64,000 nt of DNA from Macrocystis pyrifera (Eukaryota > Sar > Phaeophyceae > Laminariales > Laminariaceae), in assembly GCA_031763025.1 (NCBI GenBank), contig JASSKH010000017.1:8286254-8350253 (forward strand), written 5' to 3'. The notes under the pieces were generated by a model. That model did no database searches. It had not been told where the DNA came from and saw only the letters and a list, made by a program, of their open reading frames with translations. A program made the position numbers and the translations under genes. Below are positions 1 to 11,128 of this stretch, one piece after another. Numbering within the stretch: position 1 is the stretch's first letter; the number at the start of each line of letters is the position of its first letter.

Positions 1-197
1 ATGCGTTTTTATGCGAAACCCTCTGGTTTACATCCCAGGCTTAGTTTACGAGCAAGGCGCAGGCCATTCACCGATTGTAGCAAACACATTGCGATACGCA
101 GAAATCATTGGTGTGTGCAAACAAGAGAGCACGTACAGCAAAACTGCTACCTTCGAGACAACAATGACTCAGGGCACTACAACAATGTAAAGTGTCG

Positions 198-282
198 CAG
201 TAAGTAGTACTAGTAGCAGTAACGGTGGTTGTAATAGTAATAGCAGTAGTAGTGGTACTAAGTAGCAGCAGCAGCAGCAGCG

Positions 283-334
<52 letters not shown>

Positions 335-345
335 CAATACTAGTC
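198..345. repeat. (AGT/AGC)n microsatellite
   Basis: Trinucleotide array with interruptions, purest at about 282-335. Confidence 0.9.
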
Positions 346-685
346 GTGGCAGGACTACGTTCACATTGCAGTGGTACGGGGAAACGGCCGGCTTTATTCA
401 CCGTTCTTCCGGGGTGTACGGCTCACAGCTGTAGCTGTCAAACAGCAAAAGTCGTACCCCGCGCGAACCCAAAACAATAGTCGGTTGTTCCTTTGTTTAC
501 GATCATTAGGTTCCGGCGGCAACATGTAACTGTTGGGTGCTTGAGGCTAGAACCCTGTGAGCGGAAGAACACGACAAAAAAGCAGGACAATCCCCCCTAA
601 AAAAGCACCCACCCTTGTATCGCCCGCCCTCTTTCTTCCTACCTCCCCTCCCCTCCCCCCCTTGTGTACATGTTCGTGCATATGA

Positions 686-1198
686 ATATAGGTTGACTTG
701 GCGTCGGTTGGCGATGACGCTGTATTACACGCCTTTCACTGCGTGAGCTAGACAACCAGGATACCGTTTTGTTTTCGTTCTTGGGCGGCTTTCACAGCTG
801 GCGGTCGAGTTAGATCGTTTCAGCGTGGTAGATAACCTTATCTCCGCACAAGGGGAGTTATCGCATCACGCGGTGTGTATGTAGTAAGGCACCCGCCGGG
901 CAGATAAAGAGTATATAGTATACCCATTGCTGTCTCTGAGGTGATGACACCATACAACAAATATCATTTCGAAGCTGTCATCCATTGCAAGTCAGCCCCA
1001 CAAGCGGTTCTTGGTAGGATGTAGCTCACCCTTACTACGACTCGCCCAACACCTCACCACGCATCGCGCTTGTTGCAAGTAATGTGTGCCAGGTCAGTGA
1101 AAACCCGACGCGCTCCCTCCCGGCATTGCGGGGGTGCGAGGGTCTATAGTCATACGACCACGGCCATGCATGACGTGAGTACCCCCCCCCCCCCCCCC
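686..1198 (+). repeat. Poly-C-ended ~500-bp repeat, copy A
   Basis: Shares with the 16361 and 31311 copies the start (TATAGGTTGACTTGGCGTCG), the block GGCGGTCGAGTTAGATC, a block GAAGCTGTCATCCAT and the end CCATGCATGA..TGAGTAC followed directly by a C run. No coding capacity or inverted termini. Class unknown; perhaps SINE-like. Confidence 0.75.
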
Positions 1199-1818
1199 TC
1201 CCTCTCCTCTCCCCCCTGCCCTACTGTTTCCGATTCCCCATTTTGAACAAACGCTATGTTTTCTGTCGCGCGAAACACTAGGCAGCAACTTGGCTGAAAG
1301 ACAGCAGGCCCGAGGGGTTGATGGTGTCTCATAACCGCGCTGTGTGCGCCTTGGAAGGACTGGAGCTGTCCTCGCTAAGGCAAGATGAAGGGGCTATAAA
1401 TGTCGATTTTCCAGAAAGGCCTTACAAAATACTGGTAGGGTGCTTACCACGTACTTCTTTCGTAGTCAGAACCGGGGATGCTACTTAGCTAGCCTAACCT
1501 TTTGACGCCCTTGTAAAAACACGGGGTACGGAAAATAAATGTCTTTTCTACGAGCGGGGGTCAATGATGAGACAACCGCAAAAATCTTACCTGGAGCACG
1601 TTAACCCTGCTATGAAAAGACTGTTCTCTCGTAGGTGAATGGATATCCGACCTTCGCCAAAGACCGTCCACAACGCGTGTTCTTCCTAAACAGTAGATCC
1701 ATAAAAGATCATCGAGATCTATATCTCACAAGATAATCGAAACTCGAAGAATGAAGGTGACCTTAAGTTGACATTTTGTTGTGCTTTCGATCGGGTCGTC
1801 TGTTTTTTGTGCCCGCAG

Positions 1819-4800
1819 ACGAGAAGAATCGGCGATGAGAGCCAGACGCAGACGAGAGGCCAACAGAGAGAGGAAAGGGCAAATGGAACGGCGGAGGTCG
1901 GCCGTGGCAGAGGCGACACGAATCAAGCACGAAGGCCCGACCATGGCCCAAGTGGTGAGATATGCTTCCCAAACGGTTCTTATTTGAAAAAAAAAAAAAC
2001 GAAAACAAGAACACTGACTAGCACGAAACAGGCAACCTTTCGGGCGAAAACGTGTACCGGTATATGTGAACCACTGCTCTATAGGGTATGATATATTCGT
2101 ATCCTTAACCCCCTTACTGCTATAGAATGGTCCAGCGCCAATTCCAAGTAGTGCTCCTGTTCTCTCCCCCTCAACGCGAAACGTATCACACGGGTGATAA
2201 GATGACCCCCCCTCCCCCAGATGGGATTAATTTCCCAGGCGATTTTTTCTCCGAAGACATGGAGGGCACACACAACCAAAAGTGGTGGCTTTCGAAAGTC
2301 TCGCTGTGATGTTTACTTTTACCATAGACGCATCGTCCGGCGTTTTCGTTGTCCCCGTTATCGACAAAATAAGTTTTTTTAGTTCGTACGAGGGGGTGTG
2401 ATATCTGATCACCCGTGTGATACGGTAGCGTCTTATCTTTTCACCCGTGTGATACGGTGGTGTGTTATCTTATCGCCCGTGTGATACGGTAGTGTGTTAT
2501 ATGATCACCCGTGTGATACGGTAGTGTGCTATCTTATCACCCGTGTGATACGGTGGTATGTTATCTGATCACCCGTGTGATACGGTAGTGTCTTATCTGA
2601 TCACCCGTGTGATACGGTAGTGTGTTATCTGATCACCCGTGTGATACGGTAGTGTGCTATCTTATCACCCGTGTGATACGGTGGTATGTTATCTGATCAC
2701 CCGTGTGATACGGTAGTGTGTTATCTGATCACCCGTGTGATACGGTAGTGTGCTATGTTATCACACGTGTGATACGGTAGTGTGTTATACTATCACCTGT
2801 GTGATATGGAGGTGTCTTATCTTATCACCCGTGTGATACGGCATCCCTAGGTACAGTTGTAAATTATTAACCAATTGGTGAGCGACATGTCTACGCGCTT
2901 AGGATTTCGCACCCTCGAACCACTTTGTGTAGCGCTTTCAGTCTTCACAAGGACTTTCTTGGCACTATTCTCCCGCTACATGAACCGAGCGACTCTTCGA
3001 AACCTGACGGCCTTTTCCTTGCTCTCGCTCGAAACTGCGTGCCCCCCGCGCCCCGATGCTGTAAAACACGCCTCTCACTGCGTCAGTTAGACTACCAGGG
3101 TGCGGTTTATTGTGTTTTTTTTACGGTCAACACAGCTAGCGGTCGAGTTAGATCATTAACATAAACTCCGCACAAGGGGAATTATCGTATAATCTAGCGT
3201 GTATATGGTAATACGCCCACCAGGCATGTGCATAGTATACCCATTGCTGTCTCTGGAAGTGGTCACAGCGGAATTAAATAAATCAATTAGGAGCTGTCAT
3301 CAACATGTAAAAAGGTCCGCCTCAAACGCGTTTCTTAATACCATGCAGCTCACCCGTTCATGTGACTCGCCGAACACCTAACAACTCTTCACGGTCTGTG
3401 CCTGCATTGTCTGCCTGGTCTGTGAAGACCCGACGTGCTCCGTCCCGGCGGTGTAGGGGATACGGGGGTCTATGGTTCATACGACTACGTCCATGCATGA
3501 TATCATGAGTACGCCCCTACCCCCGGCCCAAATCCTTCCCGTCCACACCACCTTCCTATCGGTTCAAGTTAACGCTGACGGAGAGAAAAAAAATCGCAAC
3601 TCTCGACCCCGCCATCAACTCAAAACGATTTTTTTTCTCCGCCCCCCCCCACCCCGTCCCCACCCCCCGATCCCCCCTCCCCGATGTAAACCTCTCTGAC
3701 CCACAATCGTCACTCAATGTGCTGCACTGCTTTCGTCGGGACCATCAGAAAGCGCAAGAACAAGCCGAGCTCCTGGAACGGCAACAGCGATTTTTCTCGG
3801 TAGCCGTGGTCGCAGTCTGCTCGGCCATGCGGTGGCGAGCGGAGTGGAAGGAACGCAAGTGGAGGATGGCCAAGTTTACGGAGGCGTTGGCCGCGAGCAC
3901 GCTGGAACAGGTAAAAACGCTAGCCAGGGTGGCATGGGGGGGGGGAGCGGGAGTGGAAAGGGAGTGGAGGGTGGGAAGGGGAAGGGATAGGGGGGGGGGG
4001 GGGGTATGGCGGGGTGGGGAGGAGGGAGGTTCTCGTTGTTGGAATGCACTGTAGGGTCGCAGGCTATCTTTATAAGATACTTTATAGATAGTTGTTGCAC
4101 CGAGTAACTGTATGGCTCGAACTATTGTGTACAGATAGAGAACAGGACACAGTGATGGACGATTGGTGTGAAGATTGGAGCCGATGTCGTAAATGGACCG
4201 ACATCGAATAGCATACACACGGACGACGCGACGGTGTCTACTTCCGCGCGGACCGCTTGTACCCCCCCCCAAAACGGACGAAAGCAAGACACACCACCCA
4301 GCTAGCCATAACACAACACCCCGGCACTCTCAAGCGTTCCTCTGCGACAGGACTGTTCTCCCCCCCCCCCCCCCCCCCCCCCCCTCCCGTTTTTTCGTTT
4401 TTTTTTCGTTTTTCCCGCGTTTATCAGGCTTCGCTCGACAAGTTCGAAGCTAGCGTTTTGCGGGTGCAGCGCGTGGTTCGCCGTCGCCAGGCTCGCACTT
4501 GCGGTGACGGTCACGGTGCGGCTGGCTTCCGGTCCGAGGGCGGGGGCATACGCAGGCTGCGCAGCCTGAAAAAGTGGGTGCCGATAGTGGTGAAGAGGTG
4601 GAAGCAGCGGAGGCTGGAGGGGGCGACCTTGGTACACTCCTTTCTGAGAGACGCCAGACTCACCCAAAATATTAAGGCCATCTACCGATTCCGAAAAAAG
4701 GTCATCCGGTGAGTACGTTTTTTCGATCGTTGGATTTTGAAACCTGTGGTTTCGTTTTGTACCCTTGGTGTTGTTTGGTGTTGCTTGTTGCTGTTGCTTG

Positions 4801-7604
4801 TTGATGTTGCTGCTACCTACCGGGAGTTGGTATACGACTAGCTGCGGTCTTAGTAGCGCAAAAGAGAAGCTCGGAATGGGTGTTGGATGCAAAACCTTAC
4901 ATTCCGCACGTTGTGTGTAGCACCTAACCCCAGAGCTCTGGGTCCATGAGAACGGCAATCGCGAGAGGTGATGTGGATATTTAATCAATGTACTCCCTGG
5001 GTCATCGGTCCTGAAGCCGACCCCGGCAACCCTCGAGAAAGCGACCCCAGCATAAACCGCCACACCACCACTGGAGCAGGCACACAACCGCATTACCCAT
5101 TGACGTTGCCACCCATGTGCAAGAAAATCCGCCTTAAAAGCGGTTCTTAGTGGGATGCAGCTCACCCTTCATGCGACTCGCCAAACACCCCACAGCGATT
5201 CGCGCTTGGTGCAAGCGATGTCTGCCTGGTCGGTGAAACTCGACGTGCTCCGTCCCGGCATCGTAGGGTTACGAGGGTCTATGGTCATACGACTACAGCC
5301 ATACATGATAATGAGTACAACCCCGCCCCCCCCTGCCCGTCACGAAAGGGATGCGTGGTCAATGGTCAAATGACTTAGGCAAGCAACAAAAATGGGTACG
5401 CCCCCCCCCCCCTCCCGCCCTCCCCGCGCTCGCTCGCACCCACTCCGTTGTCCACACCCACACCCACACCCCTACCGCAACGCTATTAACGCCGGTGGGC
5501 ATGGACATCAAGGTGTCAGATTTATGTGAAAGGGTTCGCAAGCGTAACGGCTGGGCGGCTGACTCTGCTCGGGCTCTACTACAAGCGCTGCGAAGACCGA
5601 CTGAAAGGGAGACTCGCGCAGCGCGTGCGGCAGCAGGTGCAAGACGAGGCGGTGGCCGATCTCGAGGTACACCGGAAGCTGATGCACCCGCCTTCCGGCT
5701 GCGTCGCTGGTGACCGCGGGCGTGGGGGTAGGGGTGGGGCCGGGGGTGTCACCGGTGGCGGTGGCGGTAGTGGTGGCGGGAGTGGGGGGGCGAAGGGCAG
5801 AGGGGCGAAGGGCGACAGCGTGGGCGAGCTGATGCAGGCGGTTGCCAAGCTGCGGATCAGGTCGGCCCTGGAAGAGCTGGAGACGCGGTCCTCGCAACCG
5901 GCCGTCCGGATGCAGTTACTAGAGGGCCTTCTCGACAAGGTTGCTTTCTCGTTGATTGTTTTGTTTTTGTTTTGCAACCGCAGCAGTGGTAGTTTCGCAG
6001 AGAAGGTCGCCAACACAAAGGGCGCATGCGTCTTGAACTGGAGATTCAATAGGATGAGTGCAATCGTAAGCGAAACAAAAGAAAAACGAAACAAGAAATA
6101 AGCAAAACGAAAGAACTCAAATAAAGGCACACCTACTAAAAACACACGGGAATGAAGAAAAAATGTATACCGGTATATCATACTAGGAAACGCCTTTATA
6201 TTTTCCCGAGCAGTCTTAGTGCCCTAATTTCCCAAGAGAAAAACTAGCCTAGGCCAGCACGGTATACCGTTTTTTTATTTACATAGCCCCTGGTGGATTG
6301 TCCGAAATGAAGCTTAAGCTCACCACACACCTACATATATAAACATACGTATATTGTGTCAATCCAAACCGTTGTTCCCGCTGCAACAGCAGACCAAGCT
6401 GCTGCTATCTCGGAAGCGTGAATATGTTGATGTCGAACGGCGAGCCCTCTAGCGTCATGGCTACGCCTTGTGGAAGAAACCGCGACACTTATTTATTGCT
6501 GTCGTTCATGTTGGCGATATTAGAATCCGTGCACCCCCATATATATCAGGTATACATACTATTCATACATGTTTTAGAACTCAACGATTGACTGCCCCTT
6601 TTGAGTGTACGCACCAGGCATCTGAATGCAAGAGCTGCGAATCTGTCGTGTGCAACAACGCCAGGTACGTCGAGTCAATCAGACCAGCGTGCGATTTTCT
6701 AGCGACGTCAGGCACGGAGAGAGGGGAGGCGAGAGGGGAGGCAGACGCGGGCGGCAGCAGCGCGGCGCAACTCCCATCTTCGAGACGGCAATTTTTTGCG
6801 TCGACGACGCCAGAGATTTGCTCAAGGTACGCACAATCCCATTTGTTTAGCCTAAAAGAGGGACAGGAAAACACCAACTACCTGCAGAATCGAGAATACA
6901 CCTGACGGGAAGATCATTTGAGAATACCGCAGTGCCACTCCTGGTTTGTGCTTGTCGAGGACTATCGTTCGCACATCAACTGTATATTCTCAAGCTCAAA
7001 CGATCAACCGGATACAGTACTTACTCGACATGTTTCCATCAAGTCCAACAAAACGTGTTGGTTGCACTGTGTCTTCGGACCTCTCATCCCCTTGACTGTG
7101 TCCAGGAGCGCGCACGTTCAGCTGCTACCCGGATGATGCATGAAATAATGCCCCTTCCCCCCCCACCCGCCCCCCCCGCCGTCCACTTCCACTCCTTCGC
7201 CATCACCGCCGTCGCCGCCACCTCTGTCGCCCCCTTGCCATTTCCCTTTTCGCGCTCAGGACACGCCACTGTCTCCGTCGACGGTCGAAGAGGCCGCCAC
7301 CGATGACAACGAAGGCGCAACGGGAGAAAGAGGGCAAGTCAACCGCGCCGATAGCGACAACGGCGACTTCGAGCGGGATGCAACCGATGTCGGTAACCGG
7401 TCGGTGGGTGGTACCCAGTCTTCTCCGACACGGGCGGCGAACGTGACGGTAGCAGCGACGGAAGCGAAGGCGGAGGGCGTCACGGAGCGCTTGAAGAAAG
7501 CCGGCGTCCCGCCCATGTTGCTGCTAAGGGCTGTCCCCGAGGCGGTGATGTGCCAGCTCGTGCTGGCAGGTTGGGAGCGGAGTTCGACTGAGGACAACGG
7601 CTAG
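1819..7604 (+). CDS. Basic coiled-coil / IQ-like protein, 3' part of a multi-exon gene (unrecognised)
   Basis: Six exons chain in phase: 1819-1954, 3749-3910, 4428-4708, about 5543-5939, about 6635-6826 (or from 6665) and 7260-7604, which ends in TAG. The donors at 1955, 3911, 4709 and 6827 and the acceptors before 1819, 3749, 4428 and 7260 are clear GT/AG sites. The acceptor before 5543 and the one before 6635/6665 are chosen mainly by phase. The first exon begins with one base of a split codon, so coding must continue upstream, probably left of the window. The protein is rich in Arg, Lys, Gln and Glu. Exon 1 is an Arg/Glu helix, exon 2 holds a Trp-containing amphipathic stretch (AMRWRAEWKERKWRMAKF), exon 3 has an IQ-like segment (VLRVQRVVRRRQ) and exon 4 a Gly/Ser linker between two helical parts. 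The last exon is acidic and low-complexity. This suggests a calmodulin/centrin-binding or cytoskeletal coiled-coil protein, but I do not recognise the family. Confidence 0.65.
2395..2860. repeat. Minisatellite, ~32-bp unit with palindromic core, about 14 copies
   Basis: Units of GATCACCCGTGTGATACGG plus a variable (A/G)GTGTGTTATCT. The core TATCAC(C/A)CGTGTGATA is near-palindromic, perfectly so in the unit at about 2759. One core in opposite orientation lies at about 2187. In an intron of the first gene. Confidence 0.85.
3054..3505 (+). repeat. Poly-C-ended repeat, copy B
   Basis: Starts about 30 bp inside the family start and runs to CCATGCATGATATCATGAGT, then C-rich sequence. In an intron of the first gene. 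Confidence 0.7.
5118..5340 (+). repeat. Poly-C-ended repeat, copy C (3' half)
   Basis: Only the half from AAGCGGTTCTTAGTGGGATG to ATGAGTAC plus a C-rich run is present. It is followed by the ~70-bp cassette at 5341-5400. Confidence 0.7.
5341..5413 (+). repeat. C-run-bounded ~70-bp cassette, copy 1
   Basis: AAAGGGATGCGTGGTCAA ... GTCAAATGACTTAGGCAAGC ... GGGTAC, with C runs on both sides. Matches the cassette at 43133-43241. Confidence 0.65.
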
Positions 7605-7705
7605 CGGTTAGCGGGTAACGGCTGCCGGCTAGCGGCCAGCGGCTAGCGGCGAGCGGCTAGCGGCTAGCGGCTAGCGGCTAGCGGTGGCGGTGGCGGTGGC
7701 GGTGG
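7605..7705. repeat. GCTAGCGG minisatellite
   Basis: Repeats of GGCTAGC(G)G passing into (GGTGGC)n, just after the stop of the first gene, so probably within its 3' untranslated region. Confidence 0.8.
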
Positions 7706-9050
7706 CAGTCACAGGGGGTAGTGGAGCTGGGCTAGACGCACTATCACTGCCGCATCCATCGCGTGCGTTCCGCTTGTATGCTTGTAGCGCCAGTATCAGC
7801 CCCGTGGTGCGGGATTGTTACTTCTGGTGGTTCTTGTGTTGTGATGCCGTCGTGTTTTATTCAACAAAAACCACACGGCGGCTGTCGACTCGCGGCTCAC
7901 TACATCATGAAAACAACTTATCGCTGGCTGTACGTACGTACAGTAGGCACAACCTGTTCTTGTAGCTTCCTTTCACGGCACGTCTCGAAAACGCGTTGAA
8001 AATGCCGAGTTATGGGATACCGTGGTGGTCGTCACCTGCACGATACGACCAAGAAGCGACCGAACAAGAAACTGATACGTACTTGTTTGGGTACCCTGAG
8101 CAACAACGACTAAATAATTCATGTTCAGCCGCGGGCGCTACACGAAATCCTGACAGGCACCATTAAGCAAGAAGGGACAGCTTTTGCTCAAGGTTGTTGT
8201 CACATTGAAGTTTCATCTAGCCTTGCTCAGGGGAAGCCTTCCTTCGTTGTACCTTATATTGCTCCGTGTGAGATAGATTTCAGGTCATCGTATTATTGGT
8301 CTCCCAGCAGGGTAGAGGCAAGAGACACGGGAAAAGGGTGAGTACTCCCAGTGGCAATATCCTCCCAGCACACAAGCCCAGCAGATAAAATGCGGACTAA
8401 CCTATAAAAGGCCAGTAGTCAATAGCTCCAACCGATACGAAACGCATGTGACTGTCGTTCTGAAAATTCCAAAATCAACAGCCTTTTCGTTGGCGAGTCC
8501 ACATATGGTCGCCGCTATCGCTCTCCGGCTGAAGCCACGGTTTCGCGGCGCTACGATAGGAGCAGCTACAAACGACAAGGCGCGTGCTGCATGAAGCCTT
8601 CAGGCTCACACGTGCAGACGGGGCCTAGCCTCAGAAATTCATGTGGTGGCTCACAAAGACTACAGTAGTATTAGTACTGTAGTACTGCACGTAGACCCGA
8701 TCGCACATATTTCAGCAAAACTTCACCCCCCCCCCCCCCCCCCCCCCCCTGCATCAACACTTTTTGTGTTTGTTACACATGGGTTTCGAAGAATATATGA
8801 TGTCGCGTCCCGGCAATGAAAAAGTAGGGTTGTAGGTGTGCACAACGCAGTCAATTTTATTTTCCCTATCTAGGCTTCCTTTTCGTCGCAAGTCTTTGGC
8901 ACCAGGTATGAAACCTTGTCCCCACGATGAGCGTGGTACGTCCTTAACACCAACGTACCACAATAAACAATCTCCATTAATCGGCATATTTAACTCGTCG
9001 GACACGAGCGCATGCGTTTTGTTGAAGGAATGCCCCTCGCCAAGAAAAAA
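7706..9050. other. Intergenic, no gene seen
   Basis: Contains a C24 run and a TATA-like CTATAAAAGG at about 8402, with no credible first exon behind it. Confidence 0.5.
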
Positions 9051-9760
9051 TGTTATGGTATTGCCTTAGAATACTTGGAAATGCCGGTAATTACATTAGT
9101 GCCTACAGGTATTGGGAACGTACTCGTTCATACAGGAGCGAATGCGTTTTTTTTTTTTTTTCAATTTTTTAAGGCGCTTTAACATAGGGACTTCGTGCTC
9201 TATCTCTAAAAGCACACAACGCCCTTGAGTAACAACGAGAGCCTACACAATAGGCAAACCTGGCAAGGGGTGCCAAGTGGTCCGCATTGCATCACCTTAC
9301 AACTGGCGTCGTCAGCTTTGTTGTCCAGTTGTACAGAGGTTTGGGGGTGGGTTTTGAGGAGGCACATCTTCGACTCGTGTTTGTTCTAGGTCGTGGAACC
9401 GGGTTCCCGTGAACTTACCAGTTCTTCCGCGTATCCGGCTCATCAGAGTGGGCTAGTGTTATGGTAGGGCCTCGAAATACTTGGAAAGACCAATGATTAC
9501 CTGCGTGCAGGTATTGGGAGTGTCTTTTTGTTGCTAGGGAGGCGCATGTAGGATGGAAAAACAGGGGATGGGCGGGACGAGATAGTCCTGCTCATCCTTT
9601 TCTTAGTTTCCTTCGTGACCGGAATTGAATGAAACTAGATTTTTTGTTCTCTATCTAACCAATAAACCATACACAAAAACATGTGAGTAACAACGAGAAC
9701 CGGCTCAATAATAAGCATCAGGCAAGGGATAGTACGTCTCCCACGCTGCACCACCTTACC
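9051..9760 (+). mobile_element. Miniature LTR retroelement (TRIM-like), fossil
   Basis: Two diverged direct repeats start TGTTATGGTA and end CCTTAC: 9051-9301 (about 250 bp) and 9457-9760 (about 300 bp). Between them lie about 155 bp. These start with TGGCGTCGTC, which fits a tRNA primer-binding site, and end with the purine-rich GAGTGGGCTAG before the second repeat, which fits a polypurine tract. There is no coding capacity and no clear target-site duplication. The divergence of the repeats suggests an old insertion. Confidence 0.6.
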
Positions 9761-9799
9761 TCCTCGAGTGCCACTCTTCTACAGTGGTACTCTACATTT

Positions 9800-10640
9800 A
9801 CTTCATTCAATACAGAACAGCAGACAGCAATTTCTCCAGTCAGATATTCTGCTATGTAGTGCATCGTATACCAGCCATATATGTGACGATATTACCTACT
9901 GAGCTACCTGGTGTAGGGGTGCTAGACCTATTGATTACCCAGCCCAAGTTAATCCTTATATATACACTCTCCCCTCCCTTTGAACGGCGGGATCTACAGG
10001 GAGTCGGTACCGCATACGGCCGTACGCTGATATATTCGCTTCATTTCAATACCTGGGGAACTAGTGAGATACGTCTTTAGGGACCACACACGCAAGGGCC
10101 TGTAAAAGAAACGTTCGAAGTGCGATTATAACCCGTGTCCTGCCGACGACGCCAAATGTGAGGGTATTACCTACTATTATAATACCTGGTATGCTACCAG
10201 GGAATAGGGGTAAAATATCCATCGATAACCCAGCCCAGGGTAATCCTTATATAACATACCTGGTAGAGGATACAGGATACAGCGACCCTGATGGCCCTGA
10301 CCACTTCATCATTCCCTGTATGTACTGGTATATACAGCAGTACATGATATATCAGGCATAGCAGGGTATACCCCTATAAATGTACCAGTACGTAACACTC
10401 CATCCATTCCTTGTACTATCTGACCTATACAGTGCCAGTATGTGGTGAGTACGGTCTCCCGTTATGTTACCTAGAATACTAAATAAGCTATTTTATTAAC
10501 CAGCAGTTAGTATAATACTTTCTCCAATATATCCCATTTTCGCGCGGTACCGCACTGCATCGGGATCTGCTTTTTTAACGCCGTACACCGCACGAGTTCG
10601 AGATCCCACTTTTTCTGGTGGAGCTGTGCGGGAGATTCGT
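9800..10640. other. No gene seen; rich in TACC(A/T)GGTA words
   Basis: A/T-rich, with TACCTGGTA at 10183 and 10257 and TACAGCAGTA at 10333. I see no exon. Confidence 0.5.
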
Positions 10641-10649
10641 CTGGGATGG

Positions 10650-10893
10650 CACCGCACTATAGTGGGACCCCCACTCCTATTTATGTGTGAAATTGTTCTT
10701 GTGGTTCCTCGGAGATGTTCCCGCACCGGCACTATAGTGGGACCCCCACTCCTATTTATGTGTGAAATTGTTCTTGTGGTTCCTCGGAGATGTTCCCGCA
10801 CCCGCACTATAGTGGGACCCCCACTCCTATTTATGCAACCAGGTACCAGGTACGTATATATGAAATTGTTTTTGTGGTTCCTCGGAGATGTTC
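10650..10893. repeat. 75-bp tandem repeat, three copies
   Basis: Cores CACTATAGTGGGACCCCCAC at about 10655, 10730 and 10805. The third unit is interrupted by CAACCAGGTACCAGGTACG. Because 75 is a multiple of three, the plus strand stays open across it, but I see no gene here. Confidence 0.9.
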
Positions 10894-11128
10894 CGATTGG
10901 GTGCGCCCACCTTGAAGATCTCGATATCCGTTGATGATTGGTCGAAAAACTCCGCACTATTATATGCTGCCGTTGGGTTTATTTTTTATTTTTTGGTGGC
11001 CCTCTATTAATAGCGACCTCTCTCTCGCACTCATCTTACGCACCTCTGTGTCCGGAAGAGACAGCAGTGCCAGTGTCGACAGATAGGCTCACGCACACGA
11101 CAGGTGAGTGAGGTAGAACACCAACAAC

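Larger units (their letters stand above)
1..1818. other. Upstream/intronic sequence of the first gene
   Basis: Holds a microsatellite and repeat copy A. Earlier exons of the first gene must lie here or to the left, but none stands out. Confidence 0.5.

Noticed and set aside
2395-2860. Repeat array considered as a CRISPR
   Set aside because: Units are contiguous ~32-bp tandem copies without unique spacers, in a eukaryotic intron.
8402-8412. TATA-like CTATAAAAGG
   Set aside because: No start codon with a coding frame or first-exon donor follows within a reasonable distance.
10496-10957. Minus-strand open frame with three 25-residue repeats (NRSGGPTIVRVREHLRGTTR)
   Set aside because: It is the translation of the 75-bp tandem DNA repeat; openness follows from the period being a multiple of three.
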